Assembly: GCF_964204645.1 (NCBI RefSeq)
Contig: NC_134028.1
Coordinates: forward strand, 5,182,501 to 5,246,500
Source: Tubulanus polymorphus
Taxonomy: Eukaryota; Nemertea; Palaeonemertea; Tubulaniformes; Tubulanidae
Direction of reading: 5' to 3'
Length of the DNA: 64,000 nt
Every line of letters starts with the position of its first letter. Position 1 is the first letter of the stretch. Both the position numbers and the translations under genes were made by a program. The notes under the pieces were generated by a model that had not been told where the DNA came from, did not search any database, and was given only the letters and a program-made list of their open reading frames with translations. Of this stretch, positions 1 to 12,656 are shown piece by piece.

Positions 1-3000
1 GCGAGATCAAAATAAAGAAGACCTTAACATTAATCGATCGAAACAAACTGACGGAAAAATTCAGGAACCCAGGAAATGTAACAACCCTGTAGCAATGACT
101 CGAACGAAAATATTTACTTCAATTTGAAGAAAATTAGCTGGAGGTAGAGTAGCTAAATTCAGAAAAAGGACTTGCAAGCTGTGGCCTGAAGGTGCTATAT
201 TGTCGAAGTCCTTGACAGCCCTCGAGTGACAACCAGTTGCCGTTGAAATGGAGAGGGCAAGTTTACAATCATCGCTTAGTAAAAATTTTCATACGAAACG
301 TGAGACCGAGAAACAAGGAAGTAAAAAACACACCTAAGGTTATAACATAAATTTCAGCGACGAGATATAAAAAGATATAAAAATACACACGATCTGATAG
401 GTTTAGACCTACTATTGAAACGTATATTAGTCTCGAGAACTCGTTAAGAAAAACACTATAAAAACACGGAATGCGACAACTAATAATAGAAAGCATTTTG
501 AAATATATCGACACCAAAAATTCTGCCCAAGAAGCGAGGTTTTTATTCACGCGGCGTCCGTAAATACTTCGGTACTATTGATATTGTCAAATGAGAGACT
601 AAGTACTGACTTCATCATTAATCATTACATACAACTAGTCTGTGTCTGTGCCAGCGAAAAACGGTGGGAAAAAAACCATAAATCTATATTTTCTACGATG
701 AAAGCGTAGATAAATATTTAGCGACGAATTTTGTCAACAAAGAGGTTTAAGACAATGGTCATTCTTAGCCAACACCTAAACCCTCTGAATGCTGTGATTG
801 GATGTTCTCAGAGCCACCTCCTCACATGATCATTTGACTACTATCTTCATTGGAATACCACTGATAACTACTGATGAAATACGGTCCATACTGTGATCAA
901 TGATAATATAGAAAATCCCATCCTAAGAATGAAAAATAAAGTCGGCGAAATGTTTCCTTGAGTCAGTAGTTTACATGTTTTGACTATATACTAACAGTCA
1001 TCTTCGGGAATTCCGATGTTCTGGAACAGAAGAGATGCTTCTGATTACTTAATTTGTCTCTTTCTTCTAGATTGTATTATATATCAAATAATTTCATTGT
1101 AACTGCAGTATTCCCGAAGATGACTATTAGGATATAATCAAAATATCGAACAGACTACTCTCAAGGAAACTACACTCGGACTTTATCTTTCATTTTCAGT
1201 GTATAATTATCCACAACCACAACACCAAACAACACAAAGGAAGTTTTAAGTTGACTGAATAAAAAAATTGTCACTCAAATTATTGAAAGGCGTCTTAAGC
1301 TCTGTCCACGCATAGAAACAAAAACTTTCATTAGAATTAGCTATCCCTATGTTCCACTAAACTGTTTTTGGATCATAGCTTGATCGTGCAAATGTCAGTG
1401 TAACTGCCGACATTGTCAGTCACAGTTACGAAACAAAGCGTCATCAGACGCCGAAAAAAAATATGGATAGAAATATTTTTTTTCTGCCTGCAATTTGCAG
1501 CCTGCCCATTTTATTGAGAAAAAAGTCGGGCGGCGTGGTGTCATCGGAGAAGTTATTGTCCCGATGACAATATCGTTAATAGCAGTAGCAATAATACAGA
1601 GCGCGGTAACAGCTTTGGTTCCCTCTAACAGTGAACTGAACAACAGTATGATTTATGTACCAGTACTAGTGTACTGATGATAGAGACCTGTTATTAATAG
1701 TAGATGGTTGAAAATCATTGACAAACTGAATACGCTCCCCACAACTCAATGACCAACCAGATGCTCGACAAGGCTTCAATTTAATTCAATTTAATAAAGT
1801 TAAAATAATTTCAACTTGAACTGTTATCATTTAACCTCATTCACCCTCGTTCACAGGGTTAATACTAATTGTTTCCACTCTAGTGGACATTTTATCACAT
1901 AAGAGACACAAACCATTCACATGTACATGTTAGGTGTCGTTCACATGAACATGTTAGTTACCCCACACAAGGTCTACCCCCTGCGGTAAACATGAGTAAA
2001 CTTAGTTAAACCACTCCACACTCGCGCATAATACTATGAACCACCTCGATCTGCCCCACAGGCCATTCAGATGCTAAGGATTATCATAATTCGAACATAT
2101 GTTATTTCAGAATTCTCTTCATTAACCCAATAGTAGTATTTAATACTCTAACAATGATTCAATTTCCTACTCTAAGATGGAAGTACACATTTCATCCATT
2201 GTAAAGCATTTAAATCATGAGTGTCTAATTTCCACGATCTAATAACGCTTTATACACGCTGATCAATTAAAACCAATAACCAACTGAAAACTTGGAATCA
2301 CTGGTCATGTTGCTAGGGCTTAAGACACTAAAGCCAATGGACTCGAGATATCCACAACAAGAAAATCATCTTTCAATGACATTCATTTAGACTCTTATAG
2401 AACGTAAATCTCTTTTCCATTTTTTCATCCTTTTATGGCATCAAAATCTAACCATCCAGCTTGATACAATTTTTGCTCATTTTTCGTTTGACACAACCAA
2501 CGATCCCAATATATGAATAATGATTAAATTCTAACAATTTCAATTGCCTTCGAATTGAAAAGAACGTTTAACCCTGGATTCTAATTCAATAACGCTCGCT
2601 CTCGAGATGATTAAAATCTTTCTTCGCGCAGATTATATCTACGGAATTATTGTATTCGTAGACCAGTAGGCTAAACTGGCAGAACTCGCGACCCTAGACC
2701 TATATGAATAACCTCCATACAATACTGGACCTTCCGGGCATTATCCCACATCCTGTTTTTTATCATAAAACCTGCTCAGTTTAAACCACACAATACAGCA
2801 GCCACCGGGATGCTTTAAGTTAGGCCCTAACCTCTGGCATCCGAGCTTCTATCTCTGTTTGGATTTATGATATACATCTTTTTATAGGATAATCTGATTT
2901 GCAAACCCGAGACGGAAATTCGATTATGGGTCTTTATTGTGAGTTGTTGCGTACCGGGGTCCGGTAGTCACTCATAGTATAAGTTGCAACAAATTCACTG

Positions 3001-5176
3001 AGTGCGAAATCAATGCTGAATAGTAAAACAACAGATGACGGAGAATATGAAACTGAAATGAAAGGCCACAAATATCGAAATTCTAATTCAGTTCCCTGTT
3101 TGATGCTAGAGGAACTTCGAGACATTTGCTTTCCTGTTTCAAAAGATCTTTCTAGTTTCCAGACATTCGCTTGTCTGAATGAAAGACCCGCGGGAATATT
3201 TCCCCGCTATTATATGGCTAGACTTTGATTAAGGCCTTTCACTAATAAATCAGAACCGGCTACCTAGACAGGGCAGCTGGATAAAGCCGAACCTATCCTT
3301 TCATCTAAAAAAACACCAACGGAAACAATTAACTAACCGGACAGCCTTCAATGAAATTACCGGGCAGCCTTCAGAGTGAGTGACCAGGGCCAATTGACCT
3401 TTCTGATCGTATAGAATTTTTTACATTGCAGAGGTGTTTCTTTTGCCCCAGGGAAAATAAAATGGCTACTTCTATCTTCCATTCACTACGCTCACTGAGC
3501 TAAAGGATACCTAGATGATGACTAATACATAGTCCCTATATCATTTATTAACCTGTTTGATACATAATTAACGCATATTTTCAGTCTACCGAACAATGTT
3601 GTTTTTAGTCATACTTGCACAGAGCATAATATCATAATCTACGCGTATCAATCTTTTATACAAGAAAAGCCGAACCTTTCCGATCAATGCTGTTAAACAT
3701 CATCCCCGCTGTCAGTGAGTCAATTACACTATTATAACGCACCTCCGGAGCAAATCTATTCCCGGAACTGGAATGCCAAGAATCTTCGTATCTCAATCGC
3801 GGTAAAGACGTCACAACTTCTCAACTCTACTCACAGTTTAAGTTGTTGAACACTTTTCTCATTTTTTATTCGACCAAAAAAAAAAAACACTTTAAAAAGT
3901 AGCGAAGAAACTGCTATCGCTTTATGATAAAAGTAGAGCTAGCCGGTTTTAAGTCGCCGCTCAAAGCTCGCACGCTGTTTTTGAGATGTGAAAATTATCT
4001 CGTAAACTTACAATCGAGTTCAACCTCGACGATAGCGATCACTAGAACCTGCTGAAATTTCATACCGACATAGACTTTCATGAAGCTACCAAAGAAGAAG
4101 CTTAAACCAGAAAATCTTCACATGATCACTGAAGATGGCAAAGCTGAACAGAAAATTCATCAAGACTTAAAATTTTCGTAGAATTGACACTGACTGAGAA
4201 AAAATCATCCATTTGATGAAGCAAAATGTCATAGAAGAACATGATACAACAAAGTCTGTGTAAAGCAGCTGTAATCAGCATTTGTTTCGATACATTACCA
4301 AACATCATACAGATAGAATCATTATGTCTGCCAACATGTACTAAAACTAGTTTACAATCCAAACTTCTAAAGGGAACGAAACTTCTAAGCTATTGAAACA
4401 TTCATTATCATCAAAAGAGCGTAAAAAATCATATATTGATCATACAACAACATAGTCTACTACTATTACCCTCGAGCGCGATATATAGTGAGACATATCA
4501 ATAGTGAGACTACATTTTTGAATACCGTTAAATATACATCGTGCAAACATTTTGTATAAATTAGCCCGAATTTTTTCTCGATGAGTGAAATAAAGCACAG
4601 CATGACGCGCCCGAAATCGGTGTTCATGAAAGGCGAATAGATCTAGAATATCAGCGATTAGTGCAAAAATCTATTTAAAGTTTTTGTAGCCACGGGATAT
4701 AATAGAATCTCAGCCGCGGGGGTTAAAAATCTGAATCAATTCGCGTTGACAATTCAATTGTTCGATCTCAGACCGGTTTGCAACTCTCTATAGGCCCATA
4801 TATAAGGCTTCGTTTCAATATAGGCCTAACAAAAACCTGATAACTTCCTATGAACGCATTTTTCTTAAATCTGAACTAAACTCCTACAGTATTGCATTGT
4901 TTCTTATAATTAGGATGACAGCAACCTTGTAACAACCACTGCTGAAATATCCTTCAAGAAATGAAGTAGGTAGCCTAAATACAGATTATTTCATGTTGTT
5001 ATAATTCATGCGCAAATCAATTAGTAAGTATAAGCATTTGATATATGTATCATTTTCTTAACAGATATTTCAGGTAAATTGATGTGGCCTTACCTGACAC
5101 TTAGACAGTATCTAAATCATTGAACATTCTATTTTCAAAATTAATTGATAGTAAAATCACCAGCAGGATAACTTAC
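1..5176 (-). other. First intron of the Caskin-like gene
   Basis: No exon with recognisable similarity was found on either strand. The open frames here are short, lack splice context and have no domain motifs. The stretch contains one clear inverted-repeat element (927-1199), two near-identical 19-bp motifs around 1915-1960, and otherwise unique-looking AT-rich sequence. A separate non-coding gene or a poorly conserved exon cannot be excluded. Confidence 0.4.
927..1199. mobile_element. Inverted-repeat (MITE-like) element, about 270 bp
   Basis: The two halves are imperfect reverse complements. Left arm motifs GAATGAAAAATAAAGTC, TTTCCTTGAGTCAGTAG and AGTCATCTTCGGGAAT match, in reverse order, ATTCCCGAAGATGACT (1110-1125), the CTACTCTCAAGGAAA block (around 1155-1169) and GACTTTATCTTTCATTTTC near 1180-1197. 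The arms are about 90-100 bp with a loop of about 80 bp. There is no coding capacity. The structure is typical of a non-autonomous DNA transposon. I could not define a target-site duplication with confidence. Confidence 0.6.
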
Positions 5177-5270
5177 TTGTTTTATTCTTGTTTTGTTTAT
5201 TGAGGAGTTTATGAATCGTAGCCAAATCACTGTCTTTCACAGCCTGCAGTAAGTCCTGATCCTTGCCCAT
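5177..5270 (-). CDS. Caskin-like ankyrin scaffold, first coding exon (partial gene)
   Basis: On the minus strand an ATG (5270-5268) opens a 31-codon exon beginning MGKDQDLLQAVKDSDLATIH and ending at a consensus GTAAGT donor (5176-5171). The start MGK-x-Q-x-L-x-x-AVK followed by a Leu-Leu-x-x helix and a Lys-rich tail resembles the first ankyrin helix of CASKIN1/2. It resembles ANKS1A/B less closely. The splice position, just before the KLLGSTK-like segment of Caskins, also fits. Caskins are synaptic/neuronal scaffolds with six ankyrin repeats, an SH3 domain and two SAM domains. None of those later exons lies in positions 1-5170, so the first intron must exceed 5 kb and the rest of the gene is outside the window. 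The exon lies head to head with CANT1. The exon is seen directly; the family call rests on about 30 residues and is an inference. Any ankyrin protein starting MGK is the alternative. Confidence 0.55.
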
Positions 5271-6566
5271 CGCTGACAGCGTTAATTAAAGTTACCAAAA
5301 CACTGGTTGAAATTGAATTGAATAAACAAGTTTCCTAGCCTGGAATTGGAACAGTTTTAAAATAAATTACGGCTTCCTTTTAGTTTTCCGAGATTCGATC
5401 ATGTTGTCAAATCATTCGCGACGAACGCTAGTATTCCTTTTCTGCTCGATGTTAAAGTTTGAAACTTGTAATCCACCTCTGCCTCCTCGGAGAGCGCTGG
5501 TAAACGAAATAAGTTTAAGCGTAATCTAGTAACTACGACCAACCAACCAGGAAGTATTGCGCGTCGGGGAATCCCGAACAAAGGTCACGCCATACGTCAT
5601 CTGGTGATTTCTTGATTCTAATTTTCGCAGAATAACAATGTCTATTAAGAAGTTAAGAAATATGTTAGTTTCAAAGAATCTACATCCAATGAAACTTCTT
5701 TTATTCGTCAGTTTAATGTGTTTTTTTAATAATAAAATCAATTTCTATTCTAATTGCAGGGTATAACTCCCGTAATATTAACAAACTAACGAAAATAAGA
5801 CACATCACGCGAGAGGATACCGTAATGTTTACTCGGTAGTTATTTTTGTGTAATAGCTACTACAGTTTTTCCTTATTTGAGTCATCTAATTTAAATTTTG
5901 AAACCTGCAACTATTTTTTTCTATCAGAATAAGATCTTGTGTGAAGTTTTAAAGAAAAACTACATTCTTTTAATGTTTCCAGCTAATGTATATCTAGAAT
6001 TCAACAAAAATAAGATACTTGAGGGGGAGAGGGCGCTACGTTATAGGGTACAAGATAAATTGCATTTTCAAAGCTGAAAGCGCATTATTGAAAGGAAAAT
6101 TAGAAGTGTCTAGCGAATCAATTCCCAAAATCCATGACATTTTCTAGATCCATATCATTATTATTCGAACAGTTGTTTTTCTTCTATTATACAACTCTGA
6201 TCTATCGACAATTCGCCTACACAGGGACAGGGTGCAGGTTTTCGTTCCAACCAATATGGCAGCGCCCAGCGAAACGATTATTGTGAAGAACAGCCCCTAA
6301 AAAACCAATTCAATAGTTGTCATTGACCGGAGGTTTGTTTCACGATCGGCTGAATAAAACCTTTTTTATAGATAGGAGAAGCTCAACAACGAGACAATTA
6401 GCTGGTAAATTGTCTCTATATGGTCTTTGTTGAATGTTGAGAAATCTAAAACTGCATTTGAGTTGCCACACTGACTCATCATTGTCTTGTCACTTGGACC
6501 CTTATAGGCCTATATGTTATCATGACATAAGTCAAGATCAATGAAATGCCTTTTGTTGTTTTACAG
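5271..6566. promoter_or_regulatory. Divergent promoter interval between Caskin-like gene and CANT1
   Basis: The two genes are transcribed away from each other across this 1.3-kb stretch. It must contain the 5' UTR of the minus-strand gene and at least one non-coding first exon of CANT1, because the CANT1 start codon sits directly after a TTTTACAG acceptor (ending 6566). No TATA box or other defined element could be assigned. Exact transcription starts are not visible. Confidence 0.4.
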
Positions 6567-8865
6567 ATGATGAACCACAATAATCCAGTTGGGACGCACA
6601 GTTGGATGAACACTATTAAAGCGCCACTTCCCTGGCAAATAAACACAACTTCTATACGGGTCAAGAAAAGAGCATTTATTTTACTCGTCGGTGCTGCAGT
6701 CGTATTGATTCTAATTTGGTTCTTAAACAGCCCGAAAGTCGAAAACGAAAAACGTTGTTTCGATGAAAACATACCACCTTACAACAACCACTACCCGCTG
6801 AGCCAGCGAGTCAAAACTGAAAACGGTTTCCTATATAAAATAGCGATAATCTCCGATTTGGACCAAGAGTCTCGTAATAAGACGCTCTCGAATACGTGGT
6901 TTAGTTATATCAAATACGGGCGGTTGTTCGTTCACGAACGATTGACCGACGTTTCGATCAAGTGGGATGAAAAAATCGATTCTATAGTGTCGCACGTCGG
7001 CAGTAAAGGCCGCGGAATGGAACTATCGGAGTTGATCGTGTTCAACGGTCGAGTTTATACGTGCGACGACCGAACGGGAATCGTGTACGAGATTCATAAG
7101 AAACACGTCGTACCGTGGGTTATACTCTCAGACGGAAACGGTCTCAATGAAAAAGGTAAGAAGAATCCAAGATAGAAATATCTTAATAAGAAAGGCAGTT
7201 GTCACATTCCTAGGGCGTTCACTAGGACTCTAGAACTAAGAATCTTAGTCCTGGTCTTATCATTTCTTGTCAAGATTCAAAATTATTTTTCATAGAGTCT
7301 ATTGTAACTCCTTGAGTACAGGACTGCTGTTATCCATGAATTCCTGAAGTTTTGGATATTTTTAGGTAGCTGAAAAAGCATTAATTATGTCACCAAAGTC
7401 AGCAATAATCTAGTTGTGCTGCTACACAATCAGACGCGGCCTACATACTGATTAAATTTTTTGATATAACAGATGCGAGGGATTGATTGCTTCATGAATT
7501 TGGAATAGGACTATAGGGACTCGAAAATGAATTTATCTCTACCCGGCATCGAATTTTAAAATAGTTCATCGTGTATTTGTTTCAGGATTTAAATGTGAGT
7601 GGATGGCAGTTAAAGATGAATCTATGTTTGTCGGCGGTCTCGGTAAAGAGTGGACGACGAGCGACGGTGAGCTGGTAAACCTCGATCCGCAGTGGGTAAA
7701 ACGTATCGAATATACTGGCGCCGTCACGCATATTGATTGGCATCATAATTACAACGCTATGAGAAGAGCTGCGGGATTCAGTTATCCAGGTATTCTAAAT
7801 ATTCCGACTGATAGCAAAACAAGACATATTACAACTCCTGGATCGATATATCCAAATTTCATGATTGAATATAATACGATGCATTGTATCTATGATATCG
7901 ATGGATTGGAGTTGATGCAGTAAATTCCTTTTGTCCATGAAACAAACAAGTCTTTTATGAATCTTTGATGAAACAAATCAATCCTGGTTGTTTTGATAAT
8001 GAGCAAAATATTGTATCATTCCATCTGATGATGGCTTGTAGTATGTAGCCAAATATTGTGGTCTCTAAATTAGATTTTTAAGATGTGGCTTCAATGGCAT
8101 ATACCGTATAGTTATACCTCCAGATGGCATGACGAGCACCCAGTCTTGCGTTGTCAAAATCAGTTCATTATCAATCAACTTAGAACTGAATTTTTTTGGC
8201 TTCCGATTCAATACATTATCAAAGCACCCATCAAATATACATTGAATTGATTTTTCTACTCAGTGATTGTTATAGTTTTCATTAATGATTGATTCGTTCA
8301 AGAGAAAAGTTCATTTGATTTTCACTTGAAATGTATAAGAAGACTGAGTAACTATTAGTGAACCTAACAAATCCTTGGAATCCATTGGCATTTCCCTATA
8401 ATTGCCTTTAGAGTTTCCCTATAATTGCCTTTAGAGGTTCCATATCACAATTTGTACTCTCTACAACTGATACATTGTTCAATTATTTCAGGTTATATCA
8501 TACACGAATCAGGAGTGTGGAGCGACATTCATAAGCGCTGGTTTTTCCTGCCGAGGCGAGCGAGCAAACAGCGTTACTCGGAATCGGTCGACGAGTTCCG
8601 CGCGACGAACATCCTCATCACGTGCGACGAACAGTTCAATAATATAGACGTGCGTCACATCGGTCCGTTCAGTCCCGTACGCGGGTACTCGTCGTTTAAA
8701 TTCATTCCCGACACTAACGATCAGTTGATTGTAGCTATCAAATCGGAGGAAGAACGCGGAAAAATCGGCTCGTACATCGTCGCGTTCGACCTGAAGGGAA
8801 ACGTATTATTGACCGAAATGAAAATCGAAGGAAATTTCAAATTCGAAGGGATCGAGTTTTTATGA
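6567..8865 (+). CDS. CANT1: Soluble calcium-activated nucleotidase 1 (apyrase)
   Basis: Three coding exons, 6567-7155, 7586-7789 and 8492-8865, join in phase to give 388 residues (human protein 401). CANT1 is a Ca2+-dependent nucleoside diphosphatase of the ER/Golgi. It preferentially hydrolyses UDP and GDP, which supports glycosylation and proteoglycan synthesis. The product has a short cytoplasmic tail and one signal-anchor helix (residues about 36-53, [18 protein letters not shown]) preceded by RVKKR. The apyrase beta-propeller follows, with [64 protein letters not shown] and [21 protein letters not shown], ending FEGIEFL as in vertebrates. An in-frame ATG at 6546 lies upstream of the acceptor AG (6565-6566) and is probably intronic, so I start at 6567. 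That placement implies an upstream non-coding exon. A likely poly(A) signal is at 9773. Confidence 0.95.
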
Positions 8866-9772
8866 TATCACGTCCCGTAGCTTGGAAATGTTCCCTGAAT
8901 TATTTTTAGTGCTAAATTATTTCACTCAATTTTACAAAATTTTGACTGCCTTAATTTATTATTTTCAATGCCAGCCTGAATTGTTACTTCTGCTAGCTAG
9001 CTTTCAAAGTAGTCTAGTTTCTTCGTAGTTGCCTGCTATTCTGTTACGAACAATGATATCTGGCTTTGCTTAGCGTACAGTTATTGGTTTTTTAAATGAT
9101 GGAATATGAAATTTTTAGTTCAGTCACTTAAAACATTCCTCTAAACAGTTGTTTTAGAGTCCATGAAATGCTCTTTTAAAGTCTATCTTAGTGTCCGTGC
9201 GCTTTAACACCCATCACCAGTTGCAATTTGTAGGTGTTGTCTATTTCTTCATTCGATTTATCAAGTAAAGATGTAAAAGAAATGCAGCATTGTAATGTGT
9301 GGCATTTTTACGAAGATTTGATATTGTGCAATAATCCCACTACAGTGCGGGGCCTATCTCTGCAGTGGGGTTACAAAAAATGGCCAGTTCATTATTCAAT
9401 ATTATCTAGACCCCATGACATAATTTGCTGGAAACATTCATATGAATCAATTTTTGTAACAACAAAAACAGCATAAAAACAGTTCATTTAATCCCAGAAA
9501 AATCAACAGTTATGTACATCAGTTTTTACTTCTGGGAAATCATTCATCTGTATCATCAGCCAAAGACTGTTTTGTATTGCTTGTAGCTTATCAATGCAAA
9601 AGGTGTTGTTAACTTAATGTGACCAATTGCTGTTAAATGAAGCGAGGAAATAATGTTGTAATTATCTATGTTAAAGCGGAAGATCAATGCTGGATGGTGC
9701 TTTCTTCCAAATGATGTGATAATAACATTCATTGATCGAAGTACAAAATCATGTATGATATTTTGTCAAAAA

Positions 9773-9778
9773 AATAAA
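9773..9778 (+). terminator. Poly(A) signal AATAAA, CANT1
   Basis: Canonical AATAAA about 0.9 kb after the CANT1 stop codon, followed by T/G-rich sequence. It is the first good candidate downstream of the gene on this strand. The assignment is by position only. Confidence 0.5.
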
Positions 9779-10097
9779 TGATATTTTGTGTTAAATCATA
9801 TGGTTGGCTTATTTTTCGAATGAAAAAGACTGAATTTTCAGAGGAACTTTTTAATCTCGATTCGTGGATTTATGTTCAATCTATCTTGCCTAAGAGTTTA
9901 AGTCAGTTCCAACTCTTAGGGTCAAAACTTTACGACTAGGTGAATTCTGAACCTGTTCCACAGCCAAGAGGAGATATACCGATTCAGTAAACTGAAAAAC
10001 TGACAAGGCATGAGGAATGAAATGGACCTGTGATGGACTCTGCTGAAGACTTTTCAACAGCAAACCAATCCAATTGCACAGAAATTGACAACTGTAA

Positions 10098-10170
10098 GCA
10101 GCGTCAGTAGCTCAATGGAATTAGGCGTCAGTACCGAGTAACTAACGGGTTCGAATCCTGCTGGCTGCTA
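10098..10170 (+). repeat. tRNA-like sequence, probable SINE head
   Basis: About 73 bp with a recognisable A-box region (AGTAGCTCAATGGA) and a near-perfect B box (GGGTTCGAATCC). The terminal AGCAGC/GCTGCT pair could form an acceptor stem. No proper anticodon stem-loop with a T33 could be folded, so I read it as tRNA-derived repeat sequence and not as a working tRNA gene. Confidence 0.4.
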
Positions 10171-11969
10171 ACAAAATGCAGGCAATACCTCAAAGGCTGT
10201 CCTGTCATGAGGTTGAATGAACAATCCAATAGGCTAAGTCTCGGGAAACCAGAATCTGAATGATGTAAAAGCTAAATAGATATACAGGATATACAATTAC
10301 TTTATCAATAAAATAAAATTTTATTCAGTATCCGATTAATTTTCACTAACAGACTCACAAAAATAACTGATTGCAGTTACTACTCAATTAAACATCAGCA
10401 CAATATTGGTCGCGATACAAATATTCAATACGAACCGTTACTTTCACACGAACGCAAGAGTTAATCCACGCTAATATCACATATTCAATGACTAATTATT
10501 TTACATTAAAAACTAACAAATATTTTGACAAAAGTCTCAATTTTCCGAGCCTTATCAATTACTGCACATAAAAACTAATTCACCATCAATGGCACTGCTT
10601 TATATAAAAGAATCTTCATCTAACAAACGAGTAGGTGATAAAAGTACTGATTAACAAAACAATTTAATAATTATCTAAATATAGAATTCGGTAGTTGTGA
10701 CCATTCTCCTTTGTTTAACTATGTGCGTCCATGGTTTTACTGAGATGCTGTAATACATCTCCCCGCTAAAGCCTTACTCAGGTTGCATTAGATCAGACCC
10801 GATTGTCATATCGTAATGAATCGGCCCCACTAGTCGCTGCTTTTTCAAGTGGGGAATTTTTGCGACAGGAGTGTACTTAAGATCATTAAAACTGATCACA
10901 GACCAGTTATAAGCCGATCGGACATGTTATATTCCTTACGATGATCGGATCTTATGTGACTTGGTTGTACTTCTTACAATTGACCATCAGGATGTAGCCA
11001 ATGAACGGCAATGTACACATCACATGACTTCGGTTCAACATGATCGTGGATCTCAGGTGACCTATGTGTAGCTAAGGCTTGACAAACGAGTCTAGGCTGC
11101 ATCGGCAACTTGACCTCACAATGTGACATGAGTGTTCTTAAAACCGAATCACAGACGATCGGATCTGATCCTTATGCGACCCGAGTTAGACTTAACAGTG
11201 CATTTTGACAGCAATGCAACTTTGATTGCAATAACAACAGTTGTCTAAATCAGTTCTTAGACCAGCCTTAGCTTATTTTGGTTCCAAAACCAATTTAATG
11301 TTATTCAAATACAGTAGACCTCTAATATCAAAAGTGGTAGTGTTGGAAAACTGCTCAAGTCAAGGCTCTTTCAAACATTCTTTGGAATGATTCCAAATAT
11401 CCTGTACCAAAGTAAGGTGCCGTCTGGTGCACGAAAGAAAAGGCTCAGATTAACCAAAGGCATCTAAACCAGCAGTAACAACTTTCATATTTCTGTATAT
11501 ATATATATTCCCCACCGATAGAGTAGCAATCGGAATGGTTACTCATGGTTACTGAATTATACTATCACATATTTCAAGCGGGCACTTCAAAAAGATCAGT
11601 CTAGAATAATCAAGATAATGTTACGACGGTTACCAATGACCGTAAGTATCAGGTCATTAATCCTGGTCAGTCGGTCATTTCTTTCATGTAGATATGTACG
11701 CAAGACCGACACAAATAATCAGATATCTCAAGGTAACTAAAGGGAATATCTAAGTGCCTTAATCAGACTTATCATTAACATATCATAAATTCCATGTTTC
11801 GGGGGGATAAGTATACAGTAGCTACTGTATATCTGTACATAAAAGGACATAAATGTTCAAAGATTATCTGGAGTCAACTTTGAATTTGTTCAAGGACTTT
11901 CTGGGAAGACTTGTCTTAATTGTACTACATGTACTTGTAATATTTTACAACCATTCATTATTCAATCGT

Positions 11970-11971
11970 GT

Positions 11972-12030
<59 letters not shown>

Positions 12031-12045
12031 TATATATATATATAT
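11970..12045. repeat. (TACATA)n microsatellite
   Basis: Uninterrupted TACATA/CATATA units for about 60 bp, grading into (TA)n. The run leaves one reading frame open on the plus strand (11853-12056), which is an artefact of the repeat. Confidence 0.9.
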
Positions 12046-12656
12046 TCACGTACTAAACAGAAAACTCATCACAACATAAAAACCAATACATTTATGAATC
12101 GATTTTCAAACAAAATATTTTGAGATACAGCGTCCAGAATACATTATAACAAAACTAAAAAATCCAAGTACATTTTTTCCAATGCAAAAACTAGATTCCC
12201 ATTTAAAATCTCAAATACTGGTCCCTAAAACTATACTTATCAAACAAATCTTAGCTTAAACGTGTGTAAAAATTCACAAATCACAAATTGCGGTGCATAC
12301 ACATTCGATATTAAGATTGAAATTCTGAAGGCAACTGATCTATGGGGACAGTACACTTATATTCATTATTGTCGTTTAGAAAATAAAATACATTCCCGGA
12401 ATGTACGAGAAAGAGGTTTCGACTCTATATCAAAAACAACTGAGTGGATGAATTTCTAAAATGTACCAGGTAACTATTGCTGCCGTTTAAACATGTGACT
12501 AGTGGGAGCCCGAACTCCAGCGATCAATCACGCTGTACATGCATAGACAACGGTTTTTGGTAAAATTCTGGCAGTGACGACCGAGTTACGATGCAGCAGT
12601 TGTAGCTCAACGAAAACTAAATGTTTACAGTTAAATTTCCTAACATAAAACCTTCA

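Larger units (their letters stand above)
8866..12656. other. Convergent intergenic region CANT1 / MTHFD2
   Basis: Contains the CANT1 3' UTR (to about 9.8 kb), a tRNA-like sequence at 10098-10170, two diverged copies of a GATCGGATCT...TTATG(T/C)GAC motif near 10940-10965 and 11155-11185, a hexanucleotide microsatellite at 11970-12045, and the presumed 3' UTR of minus-strand MTHFD2. No additional coding exon was recognised. Confidence 0.5.

Noticed and set aside
1416-1677. Overlapping short frames on both strands in the Caskin-like intron
   Set aside because: Antisense shadows of each other with no domain or splice context.
6546-6566. Upstream ATG for CANT1
   Set aside because: It lies in the polypyrimidine-AG acceptor (ends 6566); the natural start is the ATG at 6567 directly after it.
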